Part shown: positions 1 through 7,004 of the stretch, one piece after another
How positions within the stretch are numbered: position 1 is the stretch's first letter
Layout of the letters: each line of letters begins with the position of its first letter
Assembly: GCA_018648945.1 (NCBI GenBank)
Contig: JABGQJ010000279.1
Coordinates: 1-9,167, forward strand
Direction of reading: 5' to 3'
Origin: Victivallales bacterium
GTDB lineage: Bacteria; Verrucomicrobiota; Lentisphaeria; Oligosphaerales; Lenti-02
Length of the DNA stretch: 9,167 nucleotides
The notes under the pieces: generated by a model
Database searches by the model: none
Seen by the model: only the letters and a program-made list of their open reading frames with translations
Told to the model about the DNA's origin: nothing
Program-made: the position numbers and the translations under genes

Positions 1-1347
1 GGCTGGGACGAGACGCTCCCCGATGGGCTCGTGAAGCACCATCCCAGCATTCTCGAGCAACGTTACAAGGAGAAGTACAAGGCCAACCCCGCCAGGTATG
101 GCAAGCATAACTGGGGTAGAGTCCAGATCGAGCTGGAGCAGTTCAGGCCTCGCCGCAAACCACCCGAGGGCGTGAGCATCACCGACGCCGCGCGGATGGC
201 CATCGAGGCAGGCGATGCGCCCGATATCCTCTACGTCAATTTCCGCCAGTCCCACGCTCACATCCGGAAGGGCCTCCTCTATCCCCTGGACAAGCCCAGC
301 GACGGGTATTTCGCTGCCATGACCGAGGAGGAGAAGCAATTCCGCGTCCACGAGAAGATCTGGCCGGTGATCAAGAGGCGGGCGGCGGCAGTGGGGAAGG
401 AACACGTCTGGGCCATGCCCTTTGGCGGCGTGCTGGGAAAGGTGATGCTGTACCGCAAGGACTTGCTGGACAGGGCCGGGGTCCCCCATCCCACCAACGA
501 CTGGACGTGGGAGGACTTACTCGCCGCCTGCAAGAAGCTAACCAACCGAAGGGAAGGGTCCTACGGCATTCGCCTGGGCATGGGCCGGAGCGAGAGCTGG
601 TTCTGGACCGGCTTCCTCTGGTCGGCGGGCGGCGACGCCATGCTCTACGATGCGAAAGAGGACAAGTGGCGCGCCGCATTCGGTTCCCGAGCTGGCGCTG
701 TGGCGCTCGAGTTCTACACCCGGCTGTGCACCGAACACTGGGTGGATGCGGATGGGCGTGACCGCTACGGCTATGCATACAAGAATGTCCCTGACGCTGG
801 ACAGATGTGGGAACGGGGGCAGATCGGCTTCTACCAGGCATACATCTCCGAGAGGGTCTTCAGCACCATTGACCCGGACATCACCGGTATGGTCGCCATG
901 CCACTGGGCTACCCCGACGAGAATGGCAAGCGCCATCGCGGCGCCGAACTGAACTCCAGAATGCATGGGCTATATGCCAGAATCAAGCACCCCGCCGTGC
1001 GCGACGCGGCCTGGGAGTACATCCGCTTCGAGGGCTCCAAAGAGGCCGCCCGCATCCGCACCCGGATCATCGTGGCGGCTGGGAAAGGGCGGTTCATGAA
1101 CCCACGCTACCTGCGGTTGTTCGGCTACGAGGACCTGGTTCCCCTGGCACCCAAGGGCTGGGAGGAGGCCTTCAAGATCGCCATTGAGACCGGCAAGCCC
1201 GAGCCCTATGGGCGCAACTGCCTGCTGATCTACTGCGAGATGACAAAGCCGATAAACCGAGCGGAGAATCTGGGCCGGTTCGGGAATCTCCCGGAGGATC
1301 GAGAGGCACGCATTGCCGTCATGCAGAGGCTTCTGAAGAGAGGCGCT
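1..1347 (+). repeat. Paralogous duplication, copy A (receptor domain)
   Basis: This segment is a diverged direct repeat of 1824-3158. Both encode the same binding-protein domain (449 and 445 codons), colinear nearly throughout, with long identical stretches such as the one around SWFW/LWSAGGDAMLYD and the one around KPEPYGRNC. Similarity stops at the last GA dipeptide of copy A, 11 codons before its stop. The copies are about three-quarters identical in protein, so the duplication is not recent. Confidence 0.85.
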
Positions 1348-1380
1348 GCCACGATGGATAGCAGCAACCGCAGGCCGTAG
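1..1380 (+). CDS. ABC transporter solute-binding protein, family 1 (5'-truncated by window edge)
   Basis: This is the C-terminal 459 codons of an extracytoplasmic sugar-type solute-binding protein. The frame is open from base 1 and the first residues (GWDE.LPDG) align with an internal part of the downstream fusion protein, so the true start and any signal peptide lie to the left; the GTG at 31 is not a credible start. Family 1 traits are visible: DILYVNF, VWAMP, NDWTWEDLLAACKKLT, and SWFW followed by LWSAGGD. By eye it is about three-quarters identical to residues ~74-518 of the fusion at 1605-4796, from which it differs by ending just after GLL-type residues, where the fusion goes on into a membrane linker. 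Its last residues (ATMDSSNRRP) are unrelated to that linker. The frame is intact over 450 codons with mostly conservative changes, which argues for a working gene rather than decay. The ligand is unknown; carbohydrate is inferred from the family. Confidence 0.85.
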   Translation, partial: GWDETLPDGLVKHHPSILEQRYKEKYKANPARYGKHNWGRVQIELEQFRPRRKPPEGVSITDAARMAIEAGDAPDILYVNFRQSHAHIRKGLLYPLDKPSDGYFAAMTEEEKQFRVHEKIWPVIKRRAAAVGKEHVWAMPFGGVLGKVMLYRKDLLDRAGVPHPTNDWTWEDLLAACKKLTNRREGSYGIRLGMGRSESWFWTGFLWSAGGDAMLYDAKEDKWRAAFGSRAGAVALEFYTRLCTEHWVDADGRDRYGYAYKNVPDAGQMWERGQIGFYQAYISERVFSTIDPDITGMVAMPLGYPDENGKRHRGAELNSRMHGLYARIKHPAVRDAAWEYIRFEGSKEAARIRTRIIVAAGKGRFMNPRYLRLFGYEDLVPLAPKGWEEAFKIAIETGKPEPYGRNCLLIYCEMTKPINRAENLGRFGNLPEDREARIAVMQRLLKRGAATMDSSNRRP

Positions 1381-1484
1381 ACACCGTGGTACAGGCGACC
1401 CCTGTCTCTTGGCCTTCCCGACAGACCAACCAGGAAGCGTGCCGCCTCAAATCCACGCCAGCGCGCTCCTGTGACCTGCAAATC

Positions 1485-1498
1485 GCCCGTCGGGCTTT
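1485..1498 (+). terminator. Possible weak terminator hairpin
   Basis: GCCC-GTC-GGGC is followed by TTTCATTT, and AAA lies two bases upstream of the stem opposite the TTT. It sits about 105 nt after the stop of the first binding-protein gene and about 107 nt before the fusion gene, a reasonable place for a terminator. The 4-bp core stem and interrupted T run make it weak; it may be chance in GC-rich DNA. Confidence 0.25.
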
Positions 1499-1604
1499 CA
1501 TTTCCGGGGGGCATCCGCTATTTTACCGAGCTGTTTTTCGCCCGTTCTGGAGCGTGTTGCGACTGTAGCAGTTCCCGGTGTCCTGCCGCTACTGCCTAAC
1601 TGCG

Positions 1605-4600
1605 ATGCTGAAGAAGTACATGAACATCCCTCTCATCTATCGCTTTGCCCTGCCTCTGTTGGTGTTGGCGGGACTCGTCCAAGCCGGACTGGTGTCCGAC
1701 CAGGCAGACGGCACGACCACCGTGATGGTCAAGTGCTATCGGCTGCCCGACCCGACGCGGACCGACACCAAGACCCGGGCCGACGTGGCCGTGGTCAAGG
1801 AATTCACCCGCCGCTGGGCGGAAGGCTGGGACGAGAAGATGCCCGATGGCACGGTGAAACGCCATCCCAGCATCTTCGAGCAGCGCTACAAGGACAAGTA
1901 CAAGGGTAATCCCGGCAAGTACGGCACGCACAACTGGGACAAGGTGCAGATCGAGCTGAAGCAGTTCAGCGGCATCACCATCGAGGGCATGGGCATGGAC
2001 TCGCGCCCCCTGATGGCCATCGCCGGCGGCATCGCCCCCGATATCCTGTACGTCAATTTCCGGCAGTCCGACACCTATGTCCAAGAGGGCTTCCTCTACC
2101 CTCTGGACAAGCCCGAAGACGAGTATCTCAGCTCCATGACCGAGGAGGAGAAGAAGTTTGCGGTCCACGAGAAGATCTGGCCCGTGATCAAGCGTCGCGG
2201 CCCGTCGGGTGAGGAACACGTGTGGGCCATGCCCCATGGCGGCGTGCTCGGCAAGGTCATGCTGTACCGCAAGGACTTGCTTGATGCCGCCGGCATCCCC
2301 TATCCCAAGAACGACTGGACGTGGGAGGACTTCCTCGCGGCCTGCAAGAAGCTTACCAACCCGAAGGAGGGAACCTACGGTGCCCGCTTCGGCAAAGGCA
2401 AGAGCGAAAGCTGGTTCTGGGTCACCTTCCTCTGGTCGGCTGGCGGCGATGCCATGCTGTACGATGAGAAAAAGGACGAATGGCGGGCCGCTTTCGACTC
2501 GCGGGCCGGGGCCGTGGCTTTGGAGTTCTACACTCGGCTCTGCACCGAGCACTGGACGGATGTGGATGGTCGCGACCGTTTCGGCTACGCCTACAAAGAG
2601 ACCGAGGCAGGGCAGAAGTGGGAGCTGGGGCAGATCGGGTTCTATCCCGCCTACATCGACGAGAAACTGTTCAGCACGATCAACCCGGATATCACCGGCA
2701 TGGTCGCTGTGCCCCGTGGTTTTCCCGACGAGAACGGCGTGCGTCATCGCGGCGGTGAGCTGAACTCCCGGATGCAGGGCCTGTTCGCCGGCATCAAGGA
2801 TCCGGTCGTGCGCGATGCCGCCTGGGAGTTCCTCCGGTTCCACGAGTCCCGGGACGCGGTCCAGATCCGCACCAAGATCATGGTCGAGGGTGGCCTAGGC
2901 CGTTTCGTGAATCCCTACTACCTGCGGCTGTTTGGCTACGAGGACATGATCCGCCTGGCGCCCAAGGGCTGGGAGGAGACCTTCAAGATCGCCATCGAGA
3001 CAGGCAAGCCCGAGCCCTACGGGCGCAACTGTCAGCTCGTCTATCACGTGATGACCAAGCCCATGGTGAATGCGGAGGAACTGGCCTTGGGGCGCGAACT
3101 GCCCGAGGATCTCGAGGCGCGCGTCGCGGTGATGAAGGGACTGCTGGAAGAGGGGGCCATCGAGGCGAACGAGAAGATGATTGGCATCCTGACCCCCAAG
3201 CAACTGCTCATTCGGCGGTCCGCCGCCACGTTCCTGTTGGTCGTCATCATCATCGCCTTCGCCTTGGTCTTCCGCAAGATCATCCGGATTTTCACGCCGC
3301 CCAAGATCGAGGGCGTCGAGCAAACCACCTGGGGGTTCCGGCGCTACAAGTGGGCCTATATCATCATCCTCCCCGCCGTGTTCTCCATCTTCTTCTGGCG
3401 CTATGTGCCCCTGGTCATGGGGTCGGGAATGGCCTTCCAGAACTACCGCATCATGGGTGGTTCCGAGTTCGTCTGGGTCGACAACTTCGCCAACCTACTC
3501 TGGGATGGCGAGTGGTGGCAGGCGGTCTGGAACTCCCTGCGCTACAGCCTGCTCGTGGTATCCATGACCTTCCTTCCTCCCGTGATTCTTGCGGTTCTCC
3601 TCCAGGAGATTCCCCGTGGCAAGATCCTCTTCCGCACCCTGTTCTATCTTCCTGCCGTAATCACTGGGCTGGTGGTGATCTACCTCTGGCGGTCGTTCTA
3701 CGAGAAGAGCGAGTTCGGGGTCCTGAACACCGTGGTCCTGAAGATCCCCGCCATTGGCTTCCTGGGTATCGGGTTGCTTTTCTTCTTCATTCTCTTCTTC
3801 TTCGCCCGGCGACTGTGGATCCACGAAGGGTACTGGATCGGCTCAATGGCCCTGTTTGCGGGGCTCTCCTTGCTTCTGTTCTTCTACTCCTTCGCCAACC
3901 GCATTCTGTTCGGCATGGAGTTGCCCCCGATGGGCTACATTGGGTTGGCGGCCTTTGGCTTCCTGAACATTGGCTTCGTCGTCTGGGCAGTGGCCCACAA
4001 GCGCATGACGAAGTTCTCGCTGATGCCCTGCGTCATGGTGGCGGCCCCGCTGGTCTACTTTGGCAGCAAGCAACTGGGGCCGTTGCTGAAAATGGAGGGC
4101 TTCTGGGCCTCGATCGTGGTCGCTCTGTGCGCTGTCTTCCTGCTTGTGGGCACCGGGCTCCTCGAATCCATGCCGGCGGCCTGGAAGGAGGACGGCAACC
4201 CCGATGGCAAGCCTCGCCGTTGGGTACGCACGGTTGCGGGCGTTCTGGGAGCAGGCCTTCTCCTGTCCTTCGTTTTCATCATCTTCCCACGCGTCAGCAC
4301 GGCCGAGAACGGACTCCTCCGCGGACTCTTCATGGTTATGAAGAACCCGTTCCGCTGGCTGGACGATCCGAAGACGGCAATGGTCTGCTGCGTCATGCCC
4401 ATGGTCTGGGCCGGCATGGGGCCAGGATGCCTGATCTACCTGGCCGCCCTCAAGGGCGTTGCCCCCGACTTCTACGAAGCGGCGGACATCGACGGGGCCA
4501 CGTTCATCGACAAGATTCTCTTCGTCGTCATCCCCATCCTGAAGCCCTTGCTCATCATCCAGTTCGTGGGTGTGTTCATCGCCTCCTGGCAGAACACCGC

Positions 4601-4796
4601 CTTCATCCTGGCCATGACCAGCGGGGCCAAGGGCACCGAGGTGGCCGGGCTGCACATTTTCTACAAGGCCTACATGTACCTCAAGTTCGGGCCGGCTACG
4701 GCCATGGCTTGGGTACTGGGCTTCATGTTGATCGGTTTCACGGTCGACCGTCTGCGCATTCTCTCTCGTCTTGAGTTCAAGACGACAGGTAACTAG
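1605..4796 (+). CDS. Fused solute-binding protein / MalF-type ABC permease with extra membrane helices
   Basis: One uninterrupted frame encodes a receptor and a membrane subunit of a carbohydrate-type ABC importer (1063 aa from the ATG at 1605). Residues ~10-28 form an N-terminal hydrophobic segment after MLKKYMN, with possible cleavage after LVQA and no lipobox Cys. Residues ~40-520 are a family 1 binding domain. A single helix (~540-557) brings the chain back through the membrane, followed by a basic cytoplasmic linker (FRKIIRIF, FRRYK). The permease follows: helices near 583-601, 643-666, 679-696, 925-947, 982-1002 and 1030-1049. The ATPase-docking EAA loop is clear: YEAADIDGATF, then VVIPILKP, with E958, G964 and P977. 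Between permease helices 3 and 4 lie about 195 extra residues predicted to hold six helices. A typical MalF-like TMD is about 290 aa. Start choice: GTG 1578, ATG 1605 and ATG 1620 are all possible and none has a strong ribosome-binding site; 1605 is preferred because it keeps the lysines ahead of the hydrophobic core. The partner is the permease 17 nt downstream. Confidence 0.88.
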   Translation: MLKKYMNIPLIYRFALPLLVLAGLVQAGLVSDQADGTTTVMVKCYRLPDPTRTDTKTRADVAVVKEFTRRWAEGWDEKMPDGTVKRHPSIFEQRYKDKYKGNPGKYGTHNWDKVQIELKQFSGITIEGMGMDSRPLMAIAGGIAPDILYVNFRQSDTYVQEGFLYPLDKPEDEYLSSMTEEEKKFAVHEKIWPVIKRRGPSGEEHVWAMPHGGVLGKVMLYRKDLLDAAGIPYPKNDWTWEDFLAACKKLTNPKEGTYGARFGKGKSESWFWVTFLWSAGGDAMLYDEKKDEWRAAFDSRAGAVALEFYTRLCTEHWTDVDGRDRFGYAYKETEAGQKWELGQIGFYPAYIDEKLFSTINPDITGMVAVPRGFPDENGVRHRGGELNSRMQGLFAGIKDPVVRDAAWEFLRFHESRDAVQIRTKIMVEGGLGRFVNPYYLRLFGYEDMIRLAPKGWEETFKIAIETGKPEPYGRNCQLVYHVMTKPMVNAEELALGRELPEDLEARVAVMKGLLEEGAIEANEKMIGILTPKQLLIRRSAATFLLVVIIIAFALVFRKIIRIFTPPKIEGVEQTTWGFRRYKWAYIIILPAVFSIFFWRYVPLVMGSGMAFQNYRIMGGSEFVWVDNFANLLWDGEWWQAVWNSLRYSLLVVSMTFLPPVILAVLLQEIPRGKILFRTLFYLPAVITGLVVIYLWRSFYEKSEFGVLNTVVLKIPAIGFLGIGLLFFFILFFFARRLWIHEGYWIGSMALFAGLSLLLFFYSFANRILFGMELPPMGYIGLAAFGFLNIGFVVWAVAHKRMTKFSLMPCVMVAAPLVYFGSKQLGPLLKMEGFWASIVVALCAVFLLVGTGLLESMPAAWKEDGNPDGKPRRWVRTVAGVLGAGLLLSFVFIIFPRVSTAENGLLRGLFMVMKNPFRWLDDPKTAMVCCVMPMVWAGMGPGCLIYLAALKGVAPDFYEAADIDGATFIDKILFVVIPILKPLLIIQFVGVFIASWQNTAFILAMTSGAKGTEVAGLHIFYKAYMYLKFGPATAMAWVLGFMLIGFTVDRLRILSRLEFKTTGN
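1824..3158 (+). repeat. Paralogous duplication, copy B (receptor domain within fusion)
   Basis: This is the counterpart of 1-1347 and covers the binding-protein half of the fusion. Upstream of it the fusion has the signal segment and about 70 further residues, whose equivalents in copy A would lie outside the window. Downstream of it only the fusion continues, with ANEKMIGILTPKQ leading to the linker helix. Confidence 0.85.
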
Positions 4797-4800
4797 GAAC

Positions 4801-4807
4801 GGAAGAG
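4801..4807 (+). promoter_or_regulatory. Ribosome-binding site of the second permease
   Basis: GGAAGAG lies 6 nt before the ATG at 4814, directly after the TAG stop of the fusion gene. It fixes the start of the MalG-type gene and is the best Shine-Dalgarno-like match among the genes in this window. The 17-nt gap leaves no room for a promoter, so the two permease genes are very likely cotranscribed. Confidence 0.6.
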
Positions 4808-4813
4808 CGGTCC

Positions 4814-6973
4814 ATGGCCATCATTTCCGCCATCGGTAGAAAGAGCTGGAAAGTACGTTTCCTGTTTTTCGGGATGTACACATTCCTGATCATTGGTGCT
4901 GCCACCATGGTCTACCCTTTCCTGCTCATGATGTCGGGCAGCACGAAGAGCGCGATGGACATCAAGTCCTTCGATGCCTTCCCCCGCTTCGCCCGCGATC
5001 AGGACTGGATGTACGCCAAGCATTTGGAGGGGCTCTTCAACGAGCGCATCCTGAACTTGGACATGGCGTATGATGTGGATGACGTGGCCTTCGAGAAGCT
5101 GTGCTCCCCCGATACCGCACTCACCAAACGGGTGCTTGATGCCTGGGTGGGCAAAGGCACGACCCTGTCGGAGAAGCAACGGGAGACACTGGACCGCGAA
5201 TTCCGCGATATGGATATCCCCGGCAGTGTGCCCCGCCACATATATGCTGGTGCCTGGGAGACCTTCCTGGCCGCATATCAGGGCACTGTCAGTGCGAGTG
5301 GCGAGAGTTTTGCGGACGCCATGGCGGCCTTCCGCGAGGATGCTGGCCATCCCAAGGGCGAGCCGAACCGCAAGTTGGCCGGGAAGCTGGTCGATTTCCT
5401 CGGCGAAACGGAGCTTCCCTTCTACGCCTTCGCGCCGGGCTACCTCGAAACCCCGAACTCCAGGACCTTCGCCTCGTCCCTGCGTGGCTTCAAGCATTTG
5501 CTGGAGGAGAAGTATGGCAAGGACATTGACGATGTGAACCGCGCGTTGGGCACGGAGTACATCGGCTGGAACAGTGTCCATGCGATTCCCCTCAGCTGCC
5601 TCCTCCGGCGCGACAAACCCGTGCTCGACGATCTCGCCAAGGATCTCCAGGAATACTGCAAGGCTAGCGTGCCCGTGGGCATGCGGTACTACTTCTCACC
5701 CGAAGGTTTCTTCAAGAAGCAGTTCCTGAAGACGGAATACGGCACCGAGATCGCGAAGTACAACGAAGAGCACGGTACATCTCACGGGAGCTACCGCGAT
5801 GTCCATCTCTCCCGCACCTATCCGGCCGAAGGCTCCAAGCTGGAACAGCAGGACTGGGAGAAGTTCACGCGCGACACCGTGGCCCTGGAGTGGGTCCGTG
5901 TATCGCCCGCAGCCAAAGCTGAGTATCAGGCTTTCCTGAAGTTCAAACATGGCGACATCGCCACCATCAACAAGCATTACGGAACGACGCATGCCACCCT
6001 TGCGGCGATCCCGCTCTTCGACCAACCACCCTCTTCCGGCATGCAACGGACCGACTGGGAAGCCTTCATCACGGGATGGACCGACCCGGTATCGGGCAGG
6101 AACGCCAAGGTCTCGGTTCAGCACCTCGCCATCCGGAGCGTGGAATTCCAGTTCCAGGATTGGCTGATGGCCCAGCACGGGGGGAACATCGGCGGCATCA
6201 ACGCCGCCCTCGGCACGAACTATGCCGCCGCCGCCGAAATCCTGCTGCCGCAGCGCGATATGCACCACGTGTATTTCCTTGAGAATCAGAAGGATCTGCG
6301 CTGGGAGTTCGTGACCCGCAACTACCGCACGGTCATCGAGTACCTGCTGTTCCACGGGCGCGGCATCTTCAACACCGTTCTTTACTGCTCTCTCGCCATC
6401 ATGTCGGCGCTCCTGGTCAATCCCCTGGCCGCCTACGCCATGAGCCGCTACAAGATGCCGTCGAGCTACAAGATCCTGCTCTTCCTCATGTGCACCATGG
6501 CCTTCCCCCCGATGGTCACCAGCATTCCCAACTTCCTTATGCTGCGCAAGCTCGGGTTGCTGAACACCTTTGCTGCCCTCATTCTCCCCGGCATGGCGAA
6601 CGGCTACTCGATCTTCCTGCTCAAGGGTTTCTTCGACGCCCAGCCGCAGGAGCTGTACGAGAGTGCCCAGCTGGACGGGGCCAGCGAGTGGACCCTGTTC
6701 TGGCAGATCACCATGGCGCTCTCCAAGCCCATCCTGGCCGTGATCGCCCTCCGGGCCTTCACCATGGCCTACTCCAACTTCATGTTCGCCTTCGTGACCT
6801 GCCAGGACGAGAAGATGTGGACTCTGATGGTCTGGCTCTACCAGCTCCAGCAGCGCAGCGGTCAGGCCGTGATGTACGCGTCGCTGCTCATCGCCGCGAT
6901 CCCCACGTTCCTGATCTTCCTGTTCTGCCAGAACATCATCATGCGCGGCATCGTCGTTCCCTCCGAGAAGTAG
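4814..6973 (+). CDS. MalG-type ABC permease with large repeat-bearing extracytoplasmic insertion
   Basis: This is the second membrane subunit of the importer, 719 aa against about 280 for ordinary MalG-type permeases. Helix 1 is at ~17-40 (FLFFGMYTFLIIG onward). The usual family text resumes at ~499 with FVTRNYRTVIEYLLFHGRG and the next helices: ~518-545, ~552-575, ~585-605, ~638-655 and ~686-706. Motifs typical of the family are PLAAYAMSRYKMP and the EAA loop (YESAQLDGASEWTLFWQI), but the LP usually found near the loop's end is MA here (634-635). Residues ~52-498 are inserted in the first external loop. They are hydrophilic, have no evident membrane segment, and hold four repeats with the pattern hG-x-I-x2-h-N-x3-GT. 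The start ATG is backed by GGAAGAG 6 nt upstream. The product should pair with the fused permease just upstream. The insertion's role is unknown; contact with receptor or substrate is inference from its position and from the large external P2 loop of E. coli MalF. Confidence 0.87.
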   Translation: MAIISAIGRKSWKVRFLFFGMYTFLIIGAATMVYPFLLMMSGSTKSAMDIKSFDAFPRFARDQDWMYAKHLEGLFNERILNLDMAYDVDDVAFEKLCSPDTALTKRVLDAWVGKGTTLSEKQRETLDREFRDMDIPGSVPRHIYAGAWETFLAAYQGTVSASGESFADAMAAFREDAGHPKGEPNRKLAGKLVDFLGETELPFYAFAPGYLETPNSRTFASSLRGFKHLLEEKYGKDIDDVNRALGTEYIGWNSVHAIPLSCLLRRDKPVLDDLAKDLQEYCKASVPVGMRYYFSPEGFFKKQFLKTEYGTEIAKYNEEHGTSHGSYRDVHLSRTYPAEGSKLEQQDWEKFTRDTVALEWVRVSPAAKAEYQAFLKFKHGDIATINKHYGTTHATLAAIPLFDQPPSSGMQRTDWEAFITGWTDPVSGRNAKVSVQHLAIRSVEFQFQDWLMAQHGGNIGGINAALGTNYAAAAEILLPQRDMHHVYFLENQKDLRWEFVTRNYRTVIEYLLFHGRGIFNTVLYCSLAIMSALLVNPLAAYAMSRYKMPSSYKILLFLMCTMAFPPMVTSIPNFLMLRKLGLLNTFAALILPGMANGYSIFLLKGFFDAQPQELYESAQLDGASEWTLFWQITMALSKPILAVIALRAFTMAYSNFMFAFVTCQDEKMWTLMVWLYQLQQRSGQAVMYASLLIAAIPTFLIFLFCQNIIMRGIVVPSEK
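5489..6253 (+). repeat. Four ~75-residue protein repeats in the permease external domain
   Basis: Protein-level repeats with core motifs at residues ~226-260, 300-337, 371-401 and 447-479 of the MalG-type permease. The cores are KYGKDIDDVNRALGTEY, EYGTEIAKYNEEHGTSH, KHGDIATINKHYGTTH and QHGGNIGGINAALGTNY. Each is preceded by a helix-like segment with an aromatic (F..L, FL, FQDWL); cores 1, 3 and 4 are followed by an I-P/L tail, weaker in core 2. The GT pairs fall at 246, 321, 390 and 467, a spacing of 75, 69 and 77 residues. DWE-F also recurs before repeats 3 and 4 (348 and 414). DNA-level identity is low, so these are old internal duplications. Confidence 0.75.
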
Positions 6974-7004
6974 ACCGTCGCCGAGAACTGGAATCCGCAC
7001 CCGC

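Noticed and set aside
1496..1524. Possible promoter (TTTCAT, 17-nt gap, TATTTT) upstream of the fusion gene
   Set aside because: The -10 is plausible but the -35 matches the consensus at only two of six positions. AT-richer sequence is expected here in any case, so it is not listed as a feature.
1386..1568. Small + strand open frame between the two receptor genes
   Set aside because: The translation resembles no family, has no ribosome-binding site, and lies in a stretch that looks like an intergenic spacer.
1596..2843. Long minus-strand open frame (415 codons) opposite the receptor domain
   Set aside because: It is antisense to a well-supported gene; the translation is low in complexity and rich in G, H, E and D as expected from reading GC-rich codons backwards.
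3350..4774. Out-of-frame + strand open frame (474 codons) within the fusion's permease half
   Set aside because: It is rich in P, R, H and G with no membrane segments or motifs, while the main frame has the EAA loop and hydrophobic helices.
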